The position numbers and the translations under genes are program-made. This document shows positions 7,425 to 12,913 of a DNA stretch of 23,998 bases, in pieces; the stretch's first letter is position 1; each line of letters begins with the position of its first letter. The notes beneath the pieces are model-generated. The model searched no databases and had not been told where the DNA came from. It worked only from the letters and a program-made list of their open reading frames with translations. Where the stretch lies: assembly GCA_016182435.1 (NCBI GenBank), contig JACPGN010000089.1, positions 1 to 23,998 of the forward strand. Reading direction: 5' to 3'. Source of the DNA: Lentisphaerota bacterium. GTDB lineage: Bacteria > Verrucomicrobiota > Kiritimatiellia > JAAZAB01.

Positions 7425-8339
7425 GTGAGTATGGTTTGCTTATCGTCACTTTTGTCGGCCAGAATCCGGGCGCTGAATCGTCTGCGGCGTTCGGCGCCCG
7501 CGCGACTTCGGCCGCGCTCTCAGGCGCTGGAGCAGGTTCGGGTTGTGCTCTGCGATGTTTACGGCACCATGCTGGATTCCGCCGCGGATCCGCTCCGCAA
7601 CAGTCCCGGTCGGACAGTAAGGCGCCGCATGAAAAGCGTGTTAGCACAGGCCGGGTTGACTCCGCGCTGTCCGCGGGCGCCGGCCTTAATTCTCAATGTC
7701 TGGCAGCAACGGCTCCAACAGGCTCAACGGCTAAGCCGCGCCCGGGGCATAGAATATCCCGAGGTGGATATTCGCCGGGTCTGGGGAAAAGCGTTGCGGC
7801 TTGGTGTTCAAAAAGGATGGATCAAGGGCCGGATAGATGCCCGCGTGATCGCGCGCATCGCCCTCGAGTTTGAGGGCGTTCAAAATCCGGTCGCGCTGAT
7901 GCCGGGCGTAAAAGCGGCCCTGGAACAACTGCGCCGGCGCGGAATCAGGCTGGGGATCGTTTCCAATGCCCAGTTCTATACTCCCTGGATTCTTCAGGTT
8001 TTGCTGGGAAAGAGCCTGAGCAAGGCTGGTTTTGACCGCCAGCTTTGCGTCTGGTCCTATCGCCTGGGCCGGGCCAAGCCCTCGGAGTATTTGCTGAAGC
8101 TGGCCTTGAAACGCATCCGGCAGAAGTACGGGCTTACCCCGCGCCAGGTGTTGGTGATTGGGAATGCCTGGCATAATGACATTGCCCCGGCCCAGCGCTG
8201 CGGATGCCGCACGGCATTAATGGCCGCCTCGGCCAGAGCATTCCGGTATCCGCCCGGTATGGCTCAAGACCGGCAGCCGGATTTGCTGCTGACCGGTTGG
8301 TCGCAGCTATCTGCCGCCAGATCCGTGGCCAGACGCTGA
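7425..8339 (+). CDS. HAD-superfamily hydrolase (haloacid dehalogenase-like), candidate sugar-phosphate phosphatase
   Basis: About 304 aa from GTG 7425 (an ATG at 7431 is an alternative). The start lies 1 nt after the preceding stop codon. Motif I is CDVYGTML with nucleophile Asp44; the +2 position is Tyr rather than Asp, as in dehalogenase-type HADs. Motif II is VSNAQ, motif III the Lys of GRAKPSEYLLK, and motif IV GNAWHNDIAPA, where the usual first Asp is Asn. Residues 1-38 are basic and precede the domain. As last gene of the gpgS cassette it could remove the 3-phosphate from a glycosyl-phosphoglycerate, but the altered motifs leave room for a different activity. Its last 12 codons run out of frame through the relic of the oxidoreductase 3' end, so the native C-terminus has been replaced by repeat copy 2. 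Confidence 0.75.
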   Translation: MSMVCLSSLLSARIRALNRLRRSAPARLRPRSQALEQVRVVLCDVYGTMLDSAADPLRNSPGRTVRRRMKSVLAQAGLTPRCPRAPALILNVWQQRLQQAQRLSRARGIEYPEVDIRRVWGKALRLGVQKGWIKGRIDARVIARIALEFEGVQNPVALMPGVKAALEQLRRRGIRLGIVSNAQFYTPWILQVLLGKSLSKAGFDRQLCVWSYRLGRAKPSEYLLKLALKRIRQKYGLTPRQVLVIGNAWHNDIAPAQRCGCRTALMAASARAFRYPPGMAQDRQPDLLLTGWSQLSAARSVARR

Positions 8340-8344
8340 CCTGA
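8303..8344 (+). pseudogene. Displaced 3' end of the Gfo/Idh/MocA oxidoreductase gene
   Basis: In the frame ending with TGA at 8342-8344 this encodes AAICRQIRGQTLT, identical to the last residues of the oxidoreductase at 3104-3145. It forms the left edge of repeat copy 2 and overlaps the HAD gene in another frame. It is a fossil of the original oxidoreductase-lpxB junction. Confidence 0.85.
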
Positions 8345-8493
8345 TGGCGGAGATTGAAAATTGCACCGGGCAAGTGCAATTTTCAGGCATAGAAGATGAT
8401 TTGATGATTGGTTGATTCGTAAAACGAAGAACCAAGAACGGAAAACTGGAAACAGGATTACCAATCAACGAATCAACTAATTAACGAATGATC
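8303..8493 (+). repeat. Long direct repeat, copy 2 (before lpxB)
   Basis: Second copy of the 191-bp repeat at 3104-3294, with 10 mismatches and no gaps. It includes the same inverted GATTGGTTGATTCGT-type words. Copy 1 continues into an lpxB relic. Copy 2 instead carries about 48 extra nt, including a CCGTGGTCCATAGTCCGTGG word repeat, before the lpxB homology resumes at 8542. Confidence 0.95.
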
Positions 8494-8520
8494 TTCCGTG
8501 GTCCATAGTCCGTGGCCAAC
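8494..8520 (+). repeat. Short CCGTGGTCCATAGTCCGTGG word repeat
   Basis: A tandem-word stretch (CCGTGG ... AGTCCGTGG) absent from copy 1 of the long repeat, so it was gained after or during the duplication. It sits directly before the lpxB start and leaves that gene with no clear ribosome-binding site. Confidence 0.5.
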
Positions 8521-8523
8521 TTT

Positions 8524-9657
8524 ATGAAACCGCCCACCCTCATGATCATTGCCGGCGAGATTTCAGGCGACCTGCACGCCGCCTCTCTGCTGCGCGCCAT
8601 CCGCCGGCGCCGCCCCGACCTGCAATGCTTTGGCATTGGCGGCGCGAATCTGCGCGCCGCCGGCATGGAAATCCATTATGACGTTCGCGATATGGCCGTC
8701 CTGGGTCTGAGCGAAGTTCTGTGGCGTCTGCGGTTTTTCAGAAAAGTATTCAATGAGATGCTTGCCCTGGCCCGCGCGCGCGCGCCAGACGCTATTCTGC
8801 TGGTGGACTATCCCGGCTTCAATCTCCGGTTTGCCGCGCGCGCCCACGCGCTGGGCTTCAAAGTGCTCTATTATATCTGCCCGCAGGTCTGGGCCTGGGA
8901 CCGCGGGCGCATTCCGCTTGTGGCGCGCAGCGTGGATCGCCTGCTGGCGATTTTTCCGTTTGAAGTGGATGTGTTCAAGGATAGCTCGCTGCGCGTGGAT
9001 TTTGTTGGCCATCCGCTGGTAACTCAGGCGGCTCAGGCCCGGGCCGAGCCTCTGGCATCGCTGCCCTGGCAGGGCGAGCCGCGCATTGCGCTTTTGCCCG
9101 GAAGCCGCTACCATGAAATCAAGCGTATTCTGCCGGTCATGTGGGCGGCGGCCGCGCTCGGCCAAGCGCAATTTCCCGATGCCGGCTGGATTATTGCGGC
9201 GCCCTCGCCGGAAGTGGCTCTCTGGGTGCACGCGGTGCTGAGAGAATTGGGCAAGGGGCCGCAGCGCGTAACCGTAGTGGCAGGCCAGACGCCACAAGTC
9301 TTGCGCCAGGCGCGCGCGGCGCTGGTGGCGTCCGGCAGCGCCACGATCGAAGCGGCTTTGATGCGCTGCCCGATGCTCGTGGTCTACCGCGTGGCCTGGG
9401 CAACTTATTTTTTCGGGCGGCTGCTGGTGCGCGTTCCCTTTCTGGGTATGGTCAATATCGTCTCTGGCGAGCGGCTTTGCCCTGAATTCATCCAGCATGC
9501 GGCGCGGCCGGCCGCGATGGCCGCGGCCCTGACCCCGCTGCTGCGCGAAGGGCCTGAGCGCGAAACAATGCTCTCCGGCCTTGACCGGGTCAGGCAGGCC
9601 CTGGGCGAAGGCGACGCCGCCGAGCGCGCCGCGGACATTGTCTTACAGGAATTATGA
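8524..9657 (+). CDS. lpxB: Lipid-A-disaccharide synthase LpxB (GT19)
   Basis: A 377-aa protein from ATG 8524. LpxB condenses lipid X with UDP-2,3-diacylglucosamine to form the beta-1,6 disaccharide of lipid A at the inner face of the cytoplasmic membrane. Visible family signatures: IAGEISGDLHA near the start, FGIGGANLRAAGME, MAVLGLSEVLW, LVDYPGFNLR, YYICPQVWAWDRGRI, AIFPFEVDVF, FVGHPL, ALLPGSRYHEIKRILP, and SGSATIEAAL in the C-terminal donor-binding half. Start choice is uncertain among GTG 8512, ATG 8524 and ATG 8542. The relic at 3289 matches the last of these, so upstream codons may be a recent addition. No good ribosome-binding site is seen for any of them. It works with LpxI (1254-2126), from which it has been separated by the inserted cassette. 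Confidence 0.93.
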   Translation: MKPPTLMIIAGEISGDLHAASLLRAIRRRRPDLQCFGIGGANLRAAGMEIHYDVRDMAVLGLSEVLWRLRFFRKVFNEMLALARARAPDAILLVDYPGFNLRFAARAHALGFKVLYYICPQVWAWDRGRIPLVARSVDRLLAIFPFEVDVFKDSSLRVDFVGHPLVTQAAQARAEPLASLPWQGEPRIALLPGSRYHEIKRILPVMWAAAALGQAQFPDAGWIIAAPSPEVALWVHAVLRELGKGPQRVTVVAGQTPQVLRQARAALVASGSATIEAALMRCPMLVVYRVAWATYFFGRLLVRVPFLGMVNIVSGERLCPEFIQHAARPAAMAAALTPLLREGPERETMLSGLDRVRQALGEGDAAERAADIVLQEL

Positions 9658-9671
9658 AAAAGCAACTACAC

Positions 9672-9745
9672 ACCACGGATTACACTGATTACACTGATAT
9701 GGAAACGCGTGGTGCGATGATAATAATATCCGTGTAATCCGTGGT
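9672..9745. repeat. Inverted repeat element, ACCACGGATTACAC type
   Basis: Perfect 14-bp arms (9672-9685 and 9732-9745) enclose a region in which the TGATTACAC word is repeated. It occupies most of the 135-nt gap between lpxB and the GT2 gene. It belongs to the same general class of low-complexity inverted elements as those at 2088, 3204 and 14401, but with different words. Confidence 0.8.
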
Positions 9746-9792
9746 AGGCGACTCTGTTCGGTCTGAGTGAGCGCAGGCATCTGAGTAGTCAC

Positions 9793-10770
9793 ATGAACAC
9801 CAGTGTTATTGTCACCGTTTATAACCGCCCGGCCATGCTGATTGCCTGCCTGCGGGCGCTGGCCCTCAGTTCCGAGCGCGTGGATGAGGTGGTCGTTTCC
9901 GATGATGGCTCCAGCGAAGACAATGTCCGCCGGATGCGGTCGGTATTTCCGGATTTTCCCTTTCCGGTCCGCTATGTCTGGCAGGAGGATCACGGCTACC
10001 GCCTGGCCGCCGCGCGCAATAATGCCCTGCGCCAGGTCACGGGGGACTACATCATCTCACTGGACTGCGACATCCTGCTTATGCCGGATGCGGTTATGGC
10101 GCACCTGCGCGCGGCGCGGAGCGGTTGGTTTCTGGCCGCTAACCGCGGCGGCCTCGCTCAAGCCGAAACCCAAATGGCGCTGCAGCAGGCCATGAGTCCG
10201 CGGCTCCTGGAGGTACTTTGGCAGAGTGCCGCGCGCGGCCACCTGCGCCGGGCGCAACGTCAATTTCAGCACAATGTCTGGTTACGCCGCCTCGGCTTGG
10301 CCAGGCGCTATAAGCCCAAAATTCTGGGTTGCCATTTTTCCATATTCCGCGAAGATATCGAGCGCGTTAACGGGTTTGACGAGACCTATGTGGGCTGGGG
10401 GCATGAGGATGATGATTTCGCCATGCGTTTGCACCTGGCCGGCGTGCGCGGCCGGTCAGTGATCTTGGAAGCGCGGGCCGTGCATCTCTGGCATCCCGCC
10501 GCCGATGCAGGTCCAACGACCAGTCCGAACCAGGCTTACTTCCGGCGCCGGCATGTTCCGGCCTTTTGCGCGCAAGGCCTGCGGGGCGGGGACAAGAAGA
10601 ACGACGACGGACGACAGACGCCGGACGCCAGCCCGGAGAAGAGGGAAGAGGGACGACAGATAGACAATAGACGTGACACGGAAAAAGCAAACGTCGAACA
10701 TCCAACCCCGAACGTCCAACGTCGAATAGAAGATCAGATGTCGGAAGCGCGTAGAGTGCAACCTCGATAA
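9793..10770 (+). CDS. GT2-family glycosyltransferase with repeat-derived C-terminal tail
   Basis: A 325-aa GT-A fold protein. The N-terminal GT2 domain (1-~120) shows SVIVTVYNRPAML, VSDDGSSEDN and the DxD-like LDCDILLMP. The C-terminal domain (~180-250) has the GFDETYVGWGHEDDDFAMRL motif of galactosyltransferase-type (Glyco_transf_7C) domains. It is probably an envelope glycan or LPS-core enzyme given lpxB upstream; donor and acceptor are unknown. From about residue 265 (after FCAQGLRGGD) the sequence becomes polar and low-complexity (KKNDDGRQTPD...), including the NVEHPTPNVQRR word repeat. That tail is almost certainly translated intergenic repeat. A more natural ending for such a protein (FCTQGLLSSQFYAKDF...) lies 1.47 kb downstream at 12010-12129. 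ATG 9793 lacks a clear ribosome-binding site. Confidence 0.85.
   Translation: MNTSVIVTVYNRPAMLIACLRALALSSERVDEVVVSDDGSSEDNVRRMRSVFPDFPFPVRYVWQEDHGYRLAAARNNALRQVTGDYIISLDCDILLMPDAVMAHLRAARSGWFLAANRGGLAQAETQMALQQAMSPRLLEVLWQSAARGHLRRAQRQFQHNVWLRRLGLARRYKPKILGCHFSIFREDIERVNGFDETYVGWGHEDDDFAMRLHLAGVRGRSVILEARAVHLWHPAADAGPTTSPNQAYFRRRHVPAFCAQGLRGGDKKNDDGRQTPDASPEKREEGRQIDNRRDTEKANVEHPTPNVQRRIEDQMSEARRVQPR
10541..10582 (+). repeat. Direct repeat A inside the GT2 3' end (partner at 12011-12052)
   Basis: 42 bp matching 12011-12052 with 5 mismatches and no gaps, offset 1470. Both copies encode the same peptide (FRRRHVPAFCAQGL versus FQRRQVPAFCTQGL) in the GT2 frame. The pair brackets the URO-D-type gene. 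Confidence 0.85.
10689..10727 (+). repeat. ACGTCGAACATCCAAC word repeat at the GT2 3' end
   Basis: Tandem words (CGTCGAACATCCAACCCCGA, then ACGTCCAACGTCGAAT) that also occur, on the opposite strand, at 14445-14490 inside the giant surface-protein gene. Here they are read as the C-terminal tail of the GT2 protein. Confidence 0.75.
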
Positions 10771-10777
10771 AATACGA

Positions 10778-10841
10778 TCAGCGCGTTGCGTCGTGCAACA
10801 CTTGGGCGATGGCGGTAATGTGTTCGCGCGTGGCGCCGCCC
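10778..10841 (-). pseudogene. Remnant B: last ~20 codons of a homocysteine S-methyltransferase gene
   Basis: Read on the minus strand this encodes GGATREHITAIAQVLHDATR followed by a stop (TGA at 10780-10778). It matches the C-terminus of the intact methyltransferase (CGAGPEHIAAIAQALRSAAR, ending at 17884) and of remnant B' (12830). About 83% identical to B' over 63 nt. No further upstream part of the gene is present. It ends immediately before the ribosome-binding site of the URO-D-type gene. Confidence 0.8.
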
Positions 10842-10855
10842 AAGGAAAGCAAATC

Positions 10856-11986
10856 ATGACCTCCAGGGAACGAGTATTGCGGACCGTCAATTTCCAGGAG
10901 ACCGATCGGGTGCCAATTGACCTGGGCGCCATGAAGGCCTCCGGTATCAGCGTCAAGGCCTACAATCAGGTCAAGGCGCGGATCGGCCTAAGCACCAGGA
11001 CCCGTATCTGGGATCCCAAGTTCATGATCGCCTCCGTGGAAGAGGAAGTGCTGCGCAGGTTTCATGGGGATGTCCTGCCGCTCGATGTTTCCTCAGCCCT
11101 GCACGACGTCAGCGCCGATGGCGATTGGATTCCCCAAACGCTCTACGAAGGCGCGGAAGGCCTTTTGCCGCCGGGCAGCAGAATCGGTGCCGATTCCGAA
11201 GGGCGCTGGGCGTTGTTGGACCGGGACGGAAGGGCGACTTCTTACCGCATGCCGCGCGAAGGCTACTACTTTGATGATATTTCCTTTAACCAACCTGGCG
11301 GTAGTATTGATCCAGCCGCATTCAAGCCGACATCTGGATTTACCGATGAACAGCTTAAGGCCCTTCAGGCGCGCGGGAAGTTGCTCTACGACAATACCGA
11401 ATATGCCCTGCTCGGTTGGGGCGGCGGCGTCTGCTTTCTGGGATTGAGTCTGATCACCGATCGGCTGAGCAACGTTACTATGGGGTTTCCCTCCGAGTGG
11501 ATGGTCATGCTGCTGACCGAAAAGGAAACCTGCCACGCGCTGATGGACAAAGCCGTGATCATCAACCCGGAGTTATGGGCGGAGATGATCAAACCGCATT
11601 ATGCAAAGTTGTGCGCCTGGATTCACCGCAACACCCGCTGGAAAACGTTCCTGCATTCCTGCGGCTCAGTTTACCATCTGATTCCGCACCTGATTGAGGC
11701 GGGCGTTGACATTCTGAATCCGATCCAGACCTCAGCGGCCAATATGGAACCGCAGCGGCTTAAAAAGGAGTTTGGCGGAAAGATTGTCTTTTGGGGCGGC
11801 GGATGCGATACCCAGCATGTTCTTCCCAAAGCGACGCCTGAGGAAATTCGTGAACATGTTCGGGAACGGCTGGCCATCTTCAAGCCCGGCGGCGGCTACG
11901 TCTTTAACCAGGTGCACAACATCCAGCCCGACGTGCCCGCCGAAAATGTTATCGCCATGCTGGAAGCCGCCTATGAGTACGCCTGA
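10856..11986 (+). CDS. Uroporphyrinogen decarboxylase-family (URO-D/MtaA-like) methyltransferase homologue
   Basis: A 376-aa protein starting MTSRERVLRTVNFQETDRVPIDLG, the standard opening of URO-D-fold methyltransferase-like proteins. The family includes MtaA/MtbA/CmuA-type enzymes that move methyl groups between corrinoid proteins and thiols using a bound zinc. Candidate zinc ligands are His267 and Cys269 (HSCGSVYHLIPHLIEAG) and Cys317 (GGGCDTQ). The region after them (DILNPIQTSAANM, FNQVHNIQPDVP) is typical of the group. Start ATG 10856 is supported by CAAGGAAAG at 10841-10849. True haem-pathway HemE is unlikely, since the sequence follows the methyltransferase branch. No corrinoid protein or dedicated substrate enzyme lies beside it. 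It is bracketed by duplicated gene ends (10541/12011 and 10778/12830), suggesting it arrived as a module. Confidence 0.85.
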   Translation: MTSRERVLRTVNFQETDRVPIDLGAMKASGISVKAYNQVKARIGLSTRTRIWDPKFMIASVEEEVLRRFHGDVLPLDVSSALHDVSADGDWIPQTLYEGAEGLLPPGSRIGADSEGRWALLDRDGRATSYRMPREGYYFDDISFNQPGGSIDPAAFKPTSGFTDEQLKALQARGKLLYDNTEYALLGWGGGVCFLGLSLITDRLSNVTMGFPSEWMVMLLTEKETCHALMDKAVIINPELWAEMIKPHYAKLCAWIHRNTRWKTFLHSCGSVYHLIPHLIEAGVDILNPIQTSAANMEPQRLKKEFGGKIVFWGGGCDTQHVLPKATPEEIREHVRERLAIFKPGGGYVFNQVHNIQPDVPAENVIAMLEAAYEYA

Positions 11987-11998
11987 CCTGAGGTCAGG
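11982..11998. other. Palindrome overlapping the URO-D gene stop codon
   Basis: CCTGACCT-G-AGGTCAGG: 8-bp arms around one base, including the TGA stop. Only a short, mixed tail follows (ATACTTTGG), so terminator function is doubtful. It could also mark the insertion boundary, because the GT2 relic begins 12 nt further on. Confidence 0.4.
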
Positions 11999-12009
11999 AT
12001 ACTTTGGTT

Positions 12010-12129
12010 TTCCAGCGCCGGCAGGTTCCGGCCTTTTGCACGCAGGGCTTGCTGTCCAGTCAATTTTACGCTAAGGATTTTCAAAGTTATGTAGATCGGC
12101 GCCGCTCGAAGGTCGGCGCCCACCTTTAA
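12010..12129 (+). pseudogene. Displaced 3' end of a GT2 glycosyltransferase gene
   Basis: An open stretch of 39 codons plus TAA (12127-12129) without a start. It reads FQRRQVPAFCTQGLLSSQFY and then AKDFQSYVDRR to the stop. The first 14 residues match the GT2 protein at 10541-10582; the rest looks like a normal C-terminus that the present GT2 gene has lost. It lies just behind the URO-D-type gene, consistent with a module inserted into the GT2 3' end. The final part overlaps a hairpin region: two TCGGCGCC copies at 12096 and 12113, and the arms CCACCTTTAA (12120-12129) and TTAAGGTGG (12140-12148). Confidence 0.7.
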
Positions 12130-12178
12130 GCGGCATTTATTAAGGTGGCAGCTGGCGTCCCTGCCGGCTGCTTAGTTG

Positions 12179-12210
12179 CCCTGAAGTATGCATCTGTCTT
12201 AACTTCAGGG
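12179..12210. promoter_or_regulatory. Perfect 9-bp inverted repeat upstream of the DUF2007-like gene
   Basis: Arms CCCTGAAGT (12179-12187) and ACTTCAGGG (12202-12210) with a 14-nt spacer end 18 nt before the ATG at 12229. The position would suit an operator or a translation-controlling hairpin. No regulator gene is adjacent and no purine-rich ribosome-binding site is obvious. Confidence 0.45.
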
Positions 12211-12228
12211 CCTAAATTGGATGCACCG

Positions 12229-12573
12229 ATGATTACCATTGCCACGTATCTCAACATCATGGATGCGGAATTGGCCAAAAGTCGCCTGGAGGACAATGGG
12301 ATTCAGGCCTTTATTGCCGATGAGGCGTCGTATTCGATTGGATACGGACCGGTTGTTGGCGGAGCGCGTCTGCAGGTGCCGGACGAGGAAGTTAAGCGCG
12401 CCAAGGCGACCCTGGCGGCGCAAACAACCATGGTCTTGCCTAACGATCCCGAGATGCAAAACGACGGCACCCCAGCCGAATCCCTGCATGTTATGGACGA
12501 GGCGGAAATCAAGGCGGCCTGGCGAAAGTTGTTTCGTGCCGTTCTCAATTTATTGCGCCGCACGAGAACTTGA
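12229..12573 (+). CDS. DUF2007-like putative signal-transducing protein
   Basis: A 114-aa protein. The N-terminal ~70 residues have the DUF2007 pattern: MITIATYLNIMDAELAKSRLEDNGIQAFI, then VGGARLQVPDEEVKRAKATL, giving the beta-alpha-beta-beta-alpha ferredoxin-like unit of this family. Such proteins are small cytoplasmic or membrane-associated proteins of uncertain function, sometimes described as PII-like. The C-terminal ~45 residues are polar, then basic (LFRAVLNLLRRTRT), and are variable in the family. ATG 12229 is chosen because the family signature begins there; upstream in-frame codons run through the hairpin at 12179-12210. A small membrane protein gene follows after 36 nt and is probably co-transcribed. 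Confidence 0.7.
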   Translation: MITIATYLNIMDAELAKSRLEDNGIQAFIADEASYSIGYGPVVGGARLQVPDEEVKRAKATLAAQTTMVLPNDPEMQNDGTPAESLHVMDEAEIKAAWRKLFRAVLNLLRRTRT

Positions 12574-12609
12574 TGGGGTAGTCAGGATTATTGGAATGGA
12601 AGGTGAACT

Positions 12610-12807
12610 ATGAATGAAAAAACGAGAAAGCTGATCGTCGTTTGCGCGCTGCTGGCGTTCGTGTTCTGCCTGGCAGGCGGTTTGTGGATTCTCAGCAAGA
12701 CCGGGCTCGATCATGGCAACGACGCCTTGTCCACCGCTATCGGGTTGTATTTCATCGGCAAGGCCTTTTTTGTGGGGCCGCTGCTGCTGATAACGGCGCT
12801 GAAATAA
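12610..12807 (+). CDS. Small two-helix membrane protein
   Basis: 65 aa with a basic N-terminus (MNEKTRK) and two hydrophobic stretches: LIVVCALLAFVFCLAGGLWI (about 8-28) and IGLYFIGKAFFVGPLLLI (about 44-61), joined by a short polar loop (SKTGLDHGNDALS). A good ribosome-binding site (AAGGTG) precedes the ATG by about 6 nt. No family recognised. It lies directly behind the DUF2007-like gene, so a partner role is conceivable but unproven. The remnant of a methyltransferase gene begins 22 nt after its stop. Confidence 0.65.
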   Translation: MNEKTRKLIVVCALLAFVFCLAGGLWILSKTGLDHGNDALSTAIGLYFIGKAFFVGPLLLITALK

Positions 12808-12829
12808 ACTCGCTGAAATGGAGTTCAAG

Positions 12830-12907
12830 TCAACGCGTTGCGCTGCGCAGGGCTTGGGCGATGGCGGCAATGTGTGCGGGCGTGGCGCCGCAGCATCGCC
12901 GCCGACC
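12830..12907 (-). pseudogene. Remnant B': last ~22 codons of a homocysteine S-methyltransferase gene
   Basis: Minus-strand reading gives CCGATPAHIAAIAQALRSATR and a stop (TGA at 12832-12830). The intact gene ends CCGAGPEHIAAIAQALRSAAR at 17884. About 56 of 66 nt are identical to that end. The Gly-Gly codons before the Cys-Cys pair are disrupted by two extra bases. The remnant is wedged between the small membrane protein gene and the stop codon of the giant surface protein. Confidence 0.85.
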
Positions 12908-12913
12908 TGGCCA

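Noticed and set aside
10793..10855. Upstream extension of the URO-D gene start
   Set aside because: Those codons run through the methyltransferase remnant on the other strand; ATG 10856 has a ribosome-binding site and begins the family's usual N-terminus.
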